Assembly (NCBI GenBank): GCA_030704615.1
Contig: CM060731.1
Coordinates: 44,268,001-44,332,000, forward strand
DNA from: Takakia lepidozioides
Taxonomy: Eukaryota > Streptophyta > Takakiopsida > Takakiales > Takakiaceae
DNA: 64,000 bases
Reading direction: 5' to 3'
This document shows, piece by piece, positions 20,830 to 33,898 of the stretch. The notes beneath the pieces were generated by a model. That model did no database searches and had not been told where the DNA came from. It worked only from the letters and a program-made list of their open reading frames with translations. The stretch's first letter is position 1. The number at the start of each line of letters is the position of its first letter. Both the position numbers and the translations under genes were made by a program.

Positions 20830-23101
20830 TCCAAGAGTTTACAAATTAGCATAGACATGAAGATGACAAGAAATAGCTCAATCAATAAAAGATAAAGAGT
20901 CCGAGATATAACCTACCTGAAGTTGGTGTACAATTGAATGTGAGGTAATCTTCCGTCTTGGCAGTGTGCATGGAATATGCAGAGTGCCTGGTGACTGGAG
21001 AGATGCATATATTAGGAGTGAAAGCAGTGGCAGCCATGGTTGTAGTGAGGGATATTGGAGTGGATTCAAGAAAGATTTATGAGCATAGAGTATGGTGCTA
21101 GAGCTAGACATCACCAAAACATGTTTACATGAACTCTCTATACCAACCACAATGAAAGCTTGCTTCATGATTAGCTCTATGTAAGAAAGCAAACAATTGC
21201 AACCTCTAGTGCAAGATAGTCGTGACTTGTGAGAGACCGTCTACAAGTTGCACTAACTTCGAACTTCAAAGAAGTAAATATAGAGACCCTAGCTTGAGAT
21301 CAGTAAAATACTAAAACGTTGATTAGGTCTCATAAATGTGTGCCATCGTATTCAGATTATCACTGTGTTTATCATCCATCTATGTGGTCAAATACTTGAA
21401 AAATCATCCAAGTTGCACCCTAATTCCTTCCATTTATTTCTTTCGTTCACCAATGCAACCAAGAACGGTTTTAGGATTTTTCCCATGGGGGCAGAATTAG
21501 AAAATCAGACAGACAGAATTAGACAAATCATTCTACAACTACCAAGACTAAAATGGCAGTGCCCACATCAATCTGCAATTAAAAGAAAGAGTAAAAGTAC
21601 TTGAGCACGGATACAAAATTTGATGCATCATATAATGTAGAGAAAATGTAATCATGATTCATCACAGATGGAAGATAGTTGACAAGATTATAAAATGTCT
21701 TGCTAGCTTTTATTGTCATTTTTTATTCACAATCATAGATACAGAAATAGAAACAACAAATCATGGGGTTTTGTGTTTGAGCGATTGTCAATTCATCAAA
21801 TCTCTTCAACTATAGAAAGATGCTCTTTGCAGAGAAGAAAAGATTCAAATGGAAAACACATTGAGAAAGTATATGGAAATGAGAGCACATGGATGTGGGT
21901 GTTGTTTGAGGCATGAGAATGGATATGAGAACGTTTTTCAAGGCTTGGTGTCAATACTTTATAGCACAATTGCTCCAATTGATCAAAGTATTTAGAATCA
22001 AAGTGCAAATACAGTTTCTACCAGGTTTTTCTTCAAAAACTCATTGGTACCCTTTCATATTTGACTGTATTGTAATCTCTTTGACTTTATTAGACTAGAA
22101 TTCATCAATTTTTCATTCACGCAAGTATAAACGTGAAAGGTTATATGTGTTTCAATTCACACTTACCATGTCTACATTCATACTAAACCAATTCTCTAGC
22201 TGTAGCGCCCTTTCTCTCTCCTAAATCAAATAACTTAAGCTTATTGTAGATTTTTCAGGAATCGCGCCTTCATGGCTTCTCAAGGTTTTTTTCCTTATTT
22301 TAATGTTGTTTCTAGAGCCTCCATCCCCTGTTTAAAGAAAAAAAAGCTAAGTTGAAATTAAGCCTTAAAGCATTTAGATCTGTCAGCTAAGTATCCAGAG
22401 ATCCCTGGTTTGCTAAGATTTTTGGTCAAACCTGCAAGTTGCAATTTGAAGAGTAGTTGAATTTTTCTTTCATTTCCCCCCCCCCACCTTGAGCAATGTA
22501 TAATGTTGGAACGAGCTAGTCGGTTTGAAGAATCAGTTAGGTATGTTTTCTTCCTCCGTTTCCTTTGACCCAAGAGGTTAGCAAAACTCTATACCCCACT
22601 TCTGAATTTGAAAACCCTATATCTATTAATATACATTTTGTCACATATGTCTTATATATATATATATATACATATATATAGCATTTATGACACCAGCTCT
22701 AGGGGGTTTATATGTGTTGTTATTTCCTTCATAACAATATGGTGATGGTTTGTGCAGGAGGTGACTCATAAAAAAGCTCAGGTCTGTACTGTGATATAGG
22801 GGTGTTCTAAACCTTGGCTTTGTTGGGTAAGAAGAAGATGATGAAGGAATGTGGCCATCTACTACCAACTATGTATTGTGCTTTTCTGGAAGATGATGCA
22901 GTCTGTTGCTGTATACATGTGTATTTTGGGGTCATCTCATTGATCAAGGTTGGGCAATGATCACATCTGACCTGGGAGCTCTTTTGAGGAGAAGGTCAAC
23001 TTGTTTGAGCAATTACTCGCAGAAAGAATCAGAGACTACGGTCACTTGAGCACGGTTGGGTTGTGCTCAAGAGATGGTGGAAAGATGTTGGAGCGTCAGC
23101 C
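20830..23101. other. No gene recognised; upstream of the receptor kinase
   Basis: AT-rich. A (TA)n tract lies at about 22651-22679 and a poly(C) run at about 22479-22488. The last 300 bases lead into the LRR kinase start codon and may hold its 5' untranslated exon. Confidence 0.4.
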
Positions 23102-25308
23102 ATGGTAGGGACTGTGCTAGTGTTGGTTGTCGCGTTTTGGATGAGCGTCCCAGCCGTCCTGGCTCGGACGGGACGGCGACTGCAGACGCAAAGCCAAGCC
23201 TCCGACATGCAAGTACTACTAGAAATGGCACAGTTGGTGAGCGTAGATCCGTATAATGCACTGGGATCCTGGGACGGCACTCAGTCTAGCGCGTGCCACT
23301 GGAATGGCGTCAAGTGCAATTCTAAAAGGAGAGTGACGGAGCTTCGTCTAAAGGACAAGCAGATGGAGGGCGTTCTATCACCCGGCCTGGGCAATCTTGA
23401 ATATTTGAAATTTTTAGAACTTTCAAATAACCATTTGAAGGGAGGCATTCCCCCCTCCCTTGGTGGCTGTACATCACTTGTTGGCTTGCAACTTGGAAGC
23501 AACCAACTAACAGGCAATGTGCCAGCAGTTCTGTTCAATCAAACTCAGCTCAACACACTGGTCCTGGCAAATAATATGCTAACAGGGACAATCCCAGCGA
23601 CTATCCTTGGCTGTACAACCCTGAGCTTACTTAGCCTTGGCAACAACTTCCTAACCGGGACCATTCCCGAACTAGGTCCCCTCAGTTTACTAGAATATGT
23701 GGATTTGAGCAAGAACGGGTTCTCAGGAAGCATACCTAGCTTTGTGGGCCTTACCCACCTGAGGACTCTAAGTTTGTCCTCAAATGGTTTGACAGGTCAG
23801 ATACCCATCTCTCTTCAAGAACTACCAAAGCTCAACGAGGTCGGCCTCTCTGACAATCAGCTAACAGGACCTATTCCAGACACGAAATTCTTCCAGCATC
23901 TTCCATTATCGACATATGCGGGTAATGTTGGGCTCTGTGGGCCCATACTGAAGAAGGATTGCTCTGAAATTACCTCTGCCACGGGTGGGAACAGTACTGT
24001 ACCAAGGTTGCCTGGAACCGTTGCCGCGAAATCAGGCGAGAAGGTTCCACTGCCCTCAACAAACTCCAAGCTCTCAGAGATCAGCATCATCATACTATCC
24101 TGTGTCGTGGGTGGGGCGGGGCTGGTGATCAGCCTCCTTATTGTTTGGTGGTGTTATTCCGGCCGCGACCGCTCAAGTGGCCATGAATTTGGGAATGTGA
24201 CAAATGCGGATGTTGCCCCTTTGGCAGGCCAAGGGAGCGGATTCTCTGAAGCTGATCTTCAGAAGGCAACTGATGGGTTTAGTAAAGTTAATGTGATTGG
24301 AATTGGGAGATCTAGTACTGTCTTCAGGGGGATCTTGCCTAGCGGTCAAATCGTTGCGGTAAAAAGATTAAATTCAAAGAACAATAACTTGGATTTACAG
24401 CACAACTTCGTTGCTGAGTGTCGTGTGTTGAGCCGAATCACGAAACACCCTGGCTTGGTACGAGTGCTAGATTTTTGCGCCAGCTCTAACCTTTTGGCCA
24501 TAATTTTGGAGTTTATGCCTAATGGCACCCTGGAAAAGAACTTGTATGAGCGGAAGATGAGCTGGGAGGATCGCCTCATCCTTGCCATCGGTGTGGCAAA
24601 CGGGCTAGTGTATCTGCATCATGAGTGCTCGGAGCACCGAGTGTACTGTGATTTGAAGCCCTCACACATTCTTGTTGACGTAAGTGGCAAGGCGAACATC
24701 ACTGATCTTGGCATACCCCGATTTGCAACAGTACGGAACGTCGTTGGCCTTCCTAGTGCTGTCTTGCATGGCACAGCTGGCTACTCTGCTCCAGGTGAAA
24801 ACACTGGGGTTCAACCACCGTGCTTTGCCTTACAATTCTAGTTGGAAAGCCTAGGTACAATAATTCTGTGAAATGTACACGTGTCTTCATGCATACCTCA
24901 CCACATGCATTGCACATTGCATGCTCGAGCTAACAATCCGACATGCCTATGGGTTGGTGGATTTGATGAGCAGAATATGCACACACAACGGGAGCCACAC
25001 CAAAGGGAGATGTGTACAGCTTTGGCATCATAATTCTCGAGTTGCTCGTCAGGAAGAAGGCCAAGGACATTCTGGTGAGTGAAGGTATAAGCCTCGCACA
25101 GTGGGTGAAGCAAGCGTTGGCTAAACCGCAGCTTCTTGTGCAAGTATTTGATGTGGAACTGCTGCAGACTATGGGTATTGACAATCACCTGCTAGAGCTG
25201 ATGGATGTGGCCATGCTTTGTACACACGAGGTGCCTGAGAGACGGCCGTCCATGCCGGACGTGCTCAAGGTGCTCCTGAAAATCCAAGGACATCGACGGG
25301 CGCGGTGA
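23102..25308 (+). CDS. LRR receptor-like kinase with atypical kinase motifs
   Basis: Two exons, 23102-24794 and 24974-25308, joined in phase 1 within GYSAPEY, give 675 residues. The start is the first in-frame ATG. Order: signal peptide (about 1-21), LRRNT-like cap with CHWNGVKC, seven to eight leucine-rich repeats of the LxxLxLxxNxLTGxIP type (about 80-260), a Pro/Ser-rich stretch, one membrane span (about 325-350), then a cytoplasmic kinase domain. Lys421 (VAVKRL) is present. The catalytic loop reads YCDLKPSHILVD, keeping Asp517 but with His for the usual Asn, and the metal motif is DLG (Asp535) instead of DFG. The glycine loop reads GIGRSSTVFRG. It is a non-RD kinase and may be weak or a pseudokinase. 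It would sit in the plasma membrane; the ligand is unknown. Confidence 0.9.
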
Positions 25309-27109
25309 AAAAGCAGCTGTGTCTTCAGTTCCTCTCCTCAAATTTCTTCAAGCGAGAAAATCCACCTGGCCTGAGTACAAGATCAGTGTACTACATCTCT
25401 CATCTAAGTCATGTTTCTTGAATCTGACTTGATCTATCACATTCTCAGATCATAACCGATGGGCGGCTAAACCAAACTCTTCAAAAAAGCGGCTGGGTTG
25501 GACTGCGCCGGATTCGTTGTCTGGGCTTGGGGAACTCATTTGAACAAATTTTCTAGTGATGTAAGCTCGGTAATTGCTAGGACTGAGGTGTGTTGCATGT
25601 CTATTTCAGGTTATGTGATGAGCAAGAGACATTCTGTTGTTGTGAGCCACTAGTTGCAATGACAGCTGGTCGCTTATCTTCCATGCAAGGTATGTCGTTC
25701 GCGAAATTGATTGGATCGGCTGATTGATGACTTTGTCATGTGTGAGTACTTATGTTGTCCATGATCTTGAGGTCCACATATTAGATGAATATCTAAGTAA
25801 CAAGTCTAACTTTGAACTAGTTAAAAACTGTCTTGATACTCTGACACTAGGCATTGAGTCTAGCAGCTCTATCTCTAGATACACTGCATTCTAACCTCGA
25901 GGCGTATGTATTGTTGGGCACAAAAGCCGGAAGGGTGTGCAGGAATTTTATGACCGGTTTGTGGAAATTAGTCTTCATCAGCAATTTTATATTTCAAGAA
26001 GAATTGTTTTGTGTTACTCATAAAAGAGCTAACTCTAGCAAGACGAAATATTAGATCCAGCGCAAGAACACGAGAAACTATTGAAACATGTAAAGGACTG
26101 GGTGTTGCTGATTGACGAGAATCTCAGATGTTTACATGGAGTCCCTGCAAAAAATTTATTATGTAGTTAAAATTCATCAAGAGGTATCCTTTTAAGCTAA
26201 GGAGGTTGAAGTAAACTCTGATTTAATCATATACACTGGATTGAATCCTTTGAGAAGAGTCACACGAATAGCTCATAAGGTCACTAGGAGCACTTGCTCG
26301 CATATCATGAGTCAAGCGGAAATATCATGGAATACAACTCTAATAGTAGCTATAGGTTTCGAGACTGCCCTTAGATGTTATAATGCTCGTTATAATGTAG
26401 AAGACACAAGTTTGTTTTCGAGTTGCGGTATTCGAAAACCAAGTAAGTCTAGTTGCAGAAACCGCAACTACAAAGGGGTGCGATATAATTTAGAATAGTC
26501 CAACAAGTGGATGGAGATTTGAAAGAGATGTTACGAGTATTAGCACACAACCTGGAAGAAAGCAACGTCATGGCATGGTAGCTCTACCTCATGTGTGTGT
26601 TTGTATTTATTACCTGCATAGAGGGCGTGATGTATCCCCAGGAAAAGGGGACATGCATGAATTGCCTAACCAAGCAGTTGATCAAGATTAACATCATAAA
26701 GTGCATGTTGAAAATTCAGTCTAGGTTGAGTGTTGTGGTTTGACATTCTAGCGAGCTCTAGTGAGTCGTCCATTGTACAATTTTGATGAGTGCAAGACGA
26801 CTTCATGGTCTCAGTTACTCACAGGAGAATGAAAGACGCTGAGAAATTAGTGTTATTGTACAAGGATTGAAAAAATCAGATTGACATTACTGTTTTGGAC
26901 TTCATCTCTTGTGTTCAGTATTCGTAGATTTTTACAAATGTTACTTAGTTTTCTCATAATACAATGGCATCGCCACATTGTGAATCCGGAGGTGGGTTGT
27001 CCGTCTCCTGTACTGTAGCCTTGAACTCCAACTGAATTTTGAAGTAAATAGGGGAGGTTTCTTTCCAGGGAGCAAATAATGTCGGCAGGGAGAACATAAT
27101 TGAGGTATT
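25309..27109. other. No gene recognised between two convergent genes
   Basis: This gap separates the 3' ends of the receptor kinase (plus) and the neprosin gene (minus). It should contain both 3' untranslated regions. No other frame carries a known domain. Confidence 0.45.
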
Positions 27110-30100
27110 CTACTTCTTGCAAGCTGCATTGGCACCTCCTGGTCCCCCGAAGAAAAAGTAGGTTCCCCAATCTACTCTGTTTCCGTACTGTGTCCATACT
27201 GTATAGCAGTATGGATTGCTCAGAATGGTACTTGATAGTGTGGCGTCCCACAGTGTCATATTTAAGTCTACGAATTGGACAAATTTTTGGTATGCTGCCC
27301 CAGGATAACCCGCAGTTGGGAAATTCCCTGAACCCATGGCTGTGGTTGTGTAGTTCGAAGCTAGAGCGGAAGGCGCAACTTCACCACCCCATTGTACCCA
27401 CAATGCTGAATTCTTCAGTGAGTTGTAGATAGTCGAGGGCCAGTAGCCGATATACTCTTGACCAATCATGAGCCACCAGTTTCCGTCCTGGACGTCCTGC
27501 CGTAAGATGAGGCACAAATTTCCCAGATTAACACGAGCGAACATGACAGTAAGGTGGATTGTGTGCCATCGACAGCAGCTTCACTCCTACACGAATGCCC
27601 ATGACTGTGACATTATTGACAGCTCTAAGTGGCTGCTCGTGTGTTCGAGTAGTTACTTAATTCCAGTTGGGTTAACGAATATAACTAGTTCTATTCCTCA
27701 AGGATCCAAACTCCGAACCCTTTCACAATGGTCAAATCTAGTCTCGCATCACAGACAAAAAGCCTTCGGGCTCACACAGTTGGATTTAGGTGTAAACCTA
27801 CTCCCGAATGGAAAGCCTCATTCTCTTGTCATGCACGATCCACAAAATGCCTGAATTCTCACCGTAGCTGATCTCAATCACGAATGATGAGCTAGCTGCA
27901 CTCGGTCCACCAATCGACATACTACATGTCATCTTACCTTGAAAATTAGAAGCGAGGCTTCATATTCTGATGAAGAGCCTGAATTGAGAGTGGTATAGTC
28001 AGTAAAGGCTCCACCCAGCACCCATTTCGTGCTTGTTTGCACAAATCCTGCACATTGCAGGTTGTAGCATCCTGTTGACTTGTAGGCGTCAGCCTGCATT
28101 GCCATTCACCCAGCTCATAAGGCACCCATTGATTTAATTGTCCTGCTCTGGTATTTTGAACACTTTTGCAATTAAATCTGCGCGTTTAGATGTGGAAACC
28201 ATGTATCAACATGTATCTTCTTCGGACCATTTAAAGCTTGAAAACCATGGCTAGGAACTCGTGATCGATGAGACTACATCTCAAGCCTGGGAGCCCTCTT
28301 AAAATCGGCCACATAGGGCATGTGTTTTGAGGTACAACCACAATCAGCGCACACTGTTTGAGCCCCCCTTCTCATTGTGTGTTTCATGTTAAAATTGGCC
28401 ACATGGGTTGAATCCACCCCTTATAGGAAGCTTGTTTTTCATGTTCAAAACGGCCACAAATGGCATCTCTCTCAAGTTCAATCCACACTTACCTGGCAGC
28501 TCAAACAATGTGCGGCAACGCACACTGTTTGAGCACCCCTTGTCATTGTTTTTTTCATGTGAAAATCGCGCACACAGGGGCCTCTATGTAAGGTACATTC
28601 CACCCCTATTTGGAAGCTCAAACAATGTGCGGCAATGCACACTGTTTGAGCCCCCACTTGACATTATTGTTTCAAGTTAAATTTGGCCACAAAGGGCCTC
28701 TCTGTCCACACATGGACACATACCTGGCAGTTCAAACAGTGTGCGGCAACGCACACTGTTTGACCACCCCTTGTCATTGTTTTTTTCATGTGAAAATCGT
28801 GCACACAGGGCCTCTATGTAAGGTTCATTCCACCCCTATTTGGAAGCTCAAACAGTGTGCGGCAACGCACACTATTTGAGCCCCCATTTTGCCTTGTTTT
28901 TCTTGTTCAAAACGGCCACAAATGGCATCTCTGTCCGGTTCAATCCACACCACTTACGTGGCAGCTCAAGCAGTGTGCGTTGACGCACACTGTTTGAGCC
29001 CCCCTTGTCATTGTTTTTTTCATGTGAAAATCGTGCACACAAGGGGCCTCTCTGTGAGGTTTATTCCACCCCTATTTGGAAGCTCGAGCAATGTGCGTTG
29101 ACGCACTGTTTGTGCCACTTTTTTGGTTGTTTGGGGCTTTTCGTCTCGACAGCCTTCTTTGATAAAGTCTAGCCAGTCGATGCATCAGTGCTCAAATTAT
29201 TATGATCAGGACTATCAAGTTATTTGTAAGGTCCATGACGCACTACGGGCAAGTACAGGTCTAGTACCGTCCAATATATGAAGAGATGTGGAGCTGTATC
29301 GCCGTAGGCTGCCGGGTATACCTGCGCGATTCAAGTCGAGAATGCAATTCATTAACAAATTCTCGGTACCCTAACAAAAATGTAGTCAATTCAGAATATC
29401 GTTCTAGTGTCAGCTCCCTTCATTCGCTCTACCAAATCTTGGCCTTGTTACAGTATACTGCAATGAGCTGCACGTTGAGAATCTGATCAAGGTGCTATTA
29501 CGTTGAATTTCGGAATATCACGTCACCAGAGACTTCGGGGTTAATTTATACACACCTGCCAGCCTACTTCGGCTGTGTTCAAGGAACCATCCGAGTAGCT
29601 TCCTGCCACAACCCAGAGCTGGGAGAGGCTGAATTCCACGTCCTTGTCTTGGATAGCGGGATCATTCACACTTAAAACCGCTGCGGATCCTCCATAGGTT
29701 CCTTGGGCCATCTCGGCCACTGCATACTGCACAATGTACAGTCGTGGCACTGATCATTTAAAGGTCAAATATAGCGTCTATAAACGTCCGTTATATGTAC
29801 CAGCAGATTATCATGATTTATAAAACTTGTCGACCTCATGAGATCAGCGGTAAGAGTAGTGACTTCATACTCAAATGTATCGTGTACATCAAATGTACGA
29901 GTAGCGTCAAAACTTCTAAGTACATCAGAGCTCCCCACCATGAACCTTTCCGTCTAATCTTCTTTTTCAAAACTGAAGAATCGACCTGGTCGTGCCACGA
30001 TTATTTACTATATCATGTTCAGACCCGTATCCCTAGGCTTTCCGAGTGTGGAAGTTCCTATCTAGCTTCGCCAGGATTGACCCACTAAAGTAGGGTCAGC

Positions 30101-31734
30101 ACCGATAACTTGAGAGTGGTCAAATTCGTCCTGTAAGGCCGTTATTGTTGGTCTGATGCACATTCAGCAATGAAAGATCATTTACCCCATCTTTTCACCC
30201 ACTTTAGGGGATGGAATGAAATTTATGGATAAGACTCTAGACTTGGTCAAACTTTTGTTCACGACCAAGAGCGTAATCTTCACACTTGGACATCTGATCA
30301 ATTCGTTTTCTTCAAATCGGAGATTTCGACACGCAAGTCGTGGAGGGACCCAGCACCACAAAAGGATCACTCGGCTCCACATCGAGAAGTAATATGCGAA
30401 AATATTCTTCTGCCTGTACGTTCCCCAAGAGAGGATCATATGTGGGACTCACAAAGATCACATGTAACCTGGCTAATTATGAAAACAAAATTGTGGAGAC
30501 GATATGCGCCCTTGTAAGTAGTAATCGAGGTTCCCATGGCTCTGCTGCAAAGGCTACCTTGGTATAACATCATGGCCCAAGCTCCTGCAACGTCCTTGAA
30601 CTGAGTTGGCTTCGAATATATGCAGGCTCACAGGGTCTGTTCTAGAACAGACGTAGACACAGACACATAAATGGTTATAGATCTATTGTATATTTGATTC
30701 ACCTGGTGATGATGACTTCAAATTAGGAAGGTCCGCAAGTCTAACCTGGTGAGCTCCTACTCCATCCCCGCTTTTAGGCAATTGGAATGCCTCAATATCG
30801 CGCTTGGGATGATGCTTTTTATAGTGAAGTGGTTGATCGGCCCCCTTCCGGTGAACAGGAATGGTTCCTTCAGGACAGCCGCCATGCTCCTGATAAAACA
30901 GTTGTTCACGGTTGTTTGCACTTTGAGGCCTGTCCTTCAAATGAGTCGGCATAGACGATGGCTCCATCTATATTAGAACATGTAGGCAAGAAGCGTTGGG
31001 TTAAGACTCAAGTTCCCATGTCGATATCTTAGACAAAGTGGCATGCGATAGACAGAATGAGTTATATGGGTAAAATACAAGATTTCCTTCAAATGTTGCA
31101 TACCTTTATAACGTGATCCTTGAGGGAGGGGTGACGAAATGCAATCTGTTCTTCAATTCGGACACAGTCCACATGACTACCATCTGAAACCTGCGAATAG
31201 TTATCCTACATCAAACCTTAAAAGAGTCGAATCTGCTGCTGTTCTGAAATGAAGCTCTCTAGAGATACTGGGTCATGAAATTTCAGCTCCTAGACACCAT
31301 ATAGTGGCCGACACTATATGAAGAGCCCTAGAAGTGGGATCATCAGCGCGACGTGGGGGTACACAAAAAACAATAAACTGATCAGATAGAGGTCTTATAA
31401 GCGGCTTCTTGTTAATTGCAGATCTCTACTAGCTGGCCAGTTTCAAAGTTGTAATATCACAAGAATTGCAACCCGCAGCTTAAACCTGAAAATTTTCGTA
31501 CTGATCAGTGCGGCTGGGCGTGTTCCTAAGATTCAGAGATCAAAAGTCGGTACTAGGTTGGACCTGGTAGGACTCGAGAGCAGGTCCATGCTGCATAGCT
31601 CTGTCGATATTGCTATCTGTTGTTTGTAGCTTTCTTGCTTGGGTCAGCGCTATCGTGCAAAGCAGTAATTGTATACACGTGACGAGCCAACCAGTTGCCG
31701 TGAAACTGATTAGTCTGCATTTCTCTGTTCCCAT
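27110..31734 (-). CDS. Neprosin family prolyl endopeptidase (DUF239/DUF4409)
   Basis: Six exons on the minus strand, all joined in phase 0: 31734-31564, 30967-30746, 29726-29556, 29321-29268, 28093-27938 and 27496-27110, giving 386 residues, the normal family size. A signal peptide covers about residues 1-33. The activation domain contains the usual GGCPEGTIPVHRKG. The neprosin domain follows with FSLSQLWVVAGSY, a 54-base exon encoding PAAYGDTAPHLFIYW, YKSTGCYNLQCAGFVQ, GYWPSTIYNSL, QWGGEV, MGSGNFP and a C-terminal DWGTYFFFGGPGG. The two glutamates known to form the glutamic peptidase site are present (Glu184 in TAEVGW, Glu297 in WGGE). It is expected to be secreted to the wall or apoplast and to cut after proline. 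Start: the ATG at 31734 directly before the hydrophobic segment. Confidence 0.93.
28340..29112. repeat. 117-bp satellite with a palindrome core, inside a neprosin intron
   Basis: About six units of 113-118 bp lie in the intron between neprosin exons 4 and 5. Each carries a hairpin of the form AAACAGTGTGCG-GCAA-CGCACACTGTTT, perfect at 28734-28761. Other copies begin at about 28503, 28620, 28851, 28968 and 29086, and a half copy at about 28345. Shared flanks include CACCCCTATTTGGAAGCTC and GTGAAAATCG. Confidence 0.9.
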
Positions 31735-33341
31735 AACAATAATTGGATGCACGCCAGCACACGGTCTGCGTAATGATGTAGCTTGTTAGAACCTGCAGGT
31801 GTGTTTCAGGATGCACAAAGCTGTGTGTGAGGTCGGTATGTAGAATGAACTCCGTATTACAGGAGGTAGATCGTTGGAACCAATTGGACAGTCCATTGAC
31901 TCGAGTCACAATTGACAGGACGTGCAGCACATATCACATTGTACAGCTGCATCTAGCTCGTGATAATATGCAGCCAAAAGTCGACCGGCAGGAGTCAAGT
32001 GCGTAGTTTTCCTATAAGGGCATGGGCAAGTTTAGTAGCTAGCTCGAGTGAGCACATGAGACAATGTACACCTCCGGTTATAGTTTGGTCTAGAGATCTT
32101 ATTGCATGGATGGAGGGAGAAGGAGCGAGAGCAAGAGAAAGAGAGCTAGCAGAGGGAAGAAGAACATTAGAACATCAAAAAGAAAGAGCATGAGAAAATC
32201 TGTAGATCTACTCTGTACTCAGATGCACGACAAACGAAAAACTTGAAGTGAACTCGTCTTATGAGTATCGATTTTGCAAACCATATCTAGAATACGAGCC
32301 ACTGGGCGAAGACCGGCACGAACAAGCTTCCATTTTAGGTCCTGGGACGGCCAAGTCAAAGAGAGATCCGCCGTCGTTGGAAGCTCGGGGGCAGCTACGG
32401 CTGCTTCCCCTTCGTCAAACTCGGATCCTTTTCTCACTTGACTGTGCGCAACACAACACGACACTTCAGGCCTACTCCGTCAAGCAGGCAGGGGCTATTC
32501 CTGAAGGTCGAAAAAAGGGAGAGGATTGGAGCGGCCAATGGGGAGGGAGAGCAATGGTGTTGGAATCGATGAGTGAGGCCACGTCTGAGGTAGCATAGAA
32601 ATAGGATATGCGAGGGCGGTGGGCCCTCCTTCTAGTTTTAGAGCTTTCCAAAGTTTTCAATTACTGTAGGACGAGGCTGGCCCCCTTTCTACAAGGCTCC
32701 ACCACTCTTGAAAGAGGGCCAAGGCTTACTACGAGACGTCTCTTCCGCCTCCACCTTACTTTCCTGGGCTCCTGGAACCTGAACCATGAATGGAAATGTC
32801 ACTTGTCGATATGGCTCTTCCCACAGTGTGGGGTTGCCCGACCTTCCCAAGCTGGCCAAATGAGTTGGGGTACATCATACTAGTCGATACTTATAGCACG
32901 AGAAAAAAGAAAAAAAGTGAAGGCATTGCTGAAGCAAGCGTAACTTGGTGTCCCGTGGGAGATTATGCACGCCATCTTTTCCTTACACTGTCATCTTTCA
33001 TGTTAGATGCCCCAATCTGAGCCGTCCATAGCGAAAAGAAACGGGAAATAAATCCTACGTCTTTACGCAGTGTAAGTCCCCCACCCTCGGGCAGGTACCT
33101 ATGGTATTCGTGTCGTGTCACTCCCCTCACACAATCGATTGTGACGTAGCCGTTGGTTGGGCCTTGGTTAGAGTGGGGTCCGATCAACTCACAAAATACA
33201 TTAGACAATACGGGCTCAGTTAAATTGAGATGGGCTTTCTCAATGAGTAGATCTGATTCAAAAATTGCTTAACGTTGGAAGACAATAGGAATAACGTAAG
33301 AACTTAATGGACGCGTGTGATCTGACAGTACTTTTGTATTA
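31735..33341. other. No gene recognised; 5' flank of the neprosin gene
   Basis: Short overlapping frames on both strands between 32219 and 32660 show no recognisable domain. The neprosin promoter should lie just above 31734. Confidence 0.4.
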
Positions 33342-33453
33342 GGGAAGGGTCGTTCCCAAGGCCCTTCCTGAATTTGAGAGCACCGGCAACGAGGGCGGAG
33401 CCTGAGTTCCGGGTGCTCGAAAATTCAGGAAGGGCCTTGGGACTACCCTTCCC
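33342..33453. repeat. Long inverted repeat (about 43-bp arms)
   Basis: The arm at 33342-33384 (GGGAAGGGTCGTTCCCAAGG...) pairs with 33412-33453 at about 40 of 43 positions around a 27-base loop. Transcribed RNA would form a strong stem. Immediately downstream (33485-33580) are three direct copies of a phrase like CCGCAAATTGGGGGACCCTTCC plus GCGGAAGGTACTT. Confidence 0.8.
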
Positions 33454-33757
33454 CAACGTGAAAAACTGGGAAATTTTTCTTTCCCGCTCCTTGCCCCGCA
33501 AATGGGGGGACGCTTCCACACGCGGAAGGTACTTCCCGCAAATTGGGGGACCCTTCCAAAAGCGGAAGGTACTTTTCGTTAAACGGGGAACCTTGCAGCC
33601 AGGGAGGCTCCTTGAATTACAATAGAAAAAAATTTGCCTATGTTTTATGAGGGTTTGGGGAACCTGGGCTTCTGGGGCGGGGCCCCTGTCAAATCCTCCC
33701 CACCCACTCTTATCTCCGTTTCACTATTAAATACTTCCAAATCCGAGTTAGATGCAA

Positions 33758-33870
33758 GCTGTGGTGGGTAGTGTGACGGTAAGGTTGAGTTGTCGAGGTG
33801 GCGAGTTCGATTCTTGATAGGAGGCTCCTGTAGCGTAACCCCGGTCGATTTAACCCCACTTGGTCTCAAC
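33758..33870 (+). mobile_element. SINE-like segment with tRNA-type A and B boxes
   Basis: Has an A-box-like TGGGTAGTGTGACGGTAAGG (about 33764-33783) and a B-box-like GAGTTCGATTCTTG (about 33803-33816), spaced about 20 bases apart, as in tRNA-derived SINE heads. No clear tail or target duplication was found. Confidence 0.35.
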
Positions 33871-33898
33871 CTTTGACTAAGTCCAAATGTGGCTGACC

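Noticed and set aside
23063-23101. Receptor kinase start at 23063
   Set aside because: That codon is GTG. The first ATG in frame is at 23102 and leads straight into the signal peptide.
27110-27544. Neprosin C-terminal exon as a stand-alone gene from the upstream start at 27544
   Set aside because: The first 16 residues are intron sequence; the exon starts at 27496 after an acceptor and joins upstream exons in phase.
28408-29101. Three plus-strand frames with repeated Cys/His peptides
   Set aside because: They are translations of the 117-bp satellite inside a neprosin intron.
28340-29112. CRISPR-like array
   Set aside because: Unit length, hairpin core and nearly constant spacers fit a eukaryotic satellite; repeats and spacers do not alternate as in CRISPR and the host is a plant.
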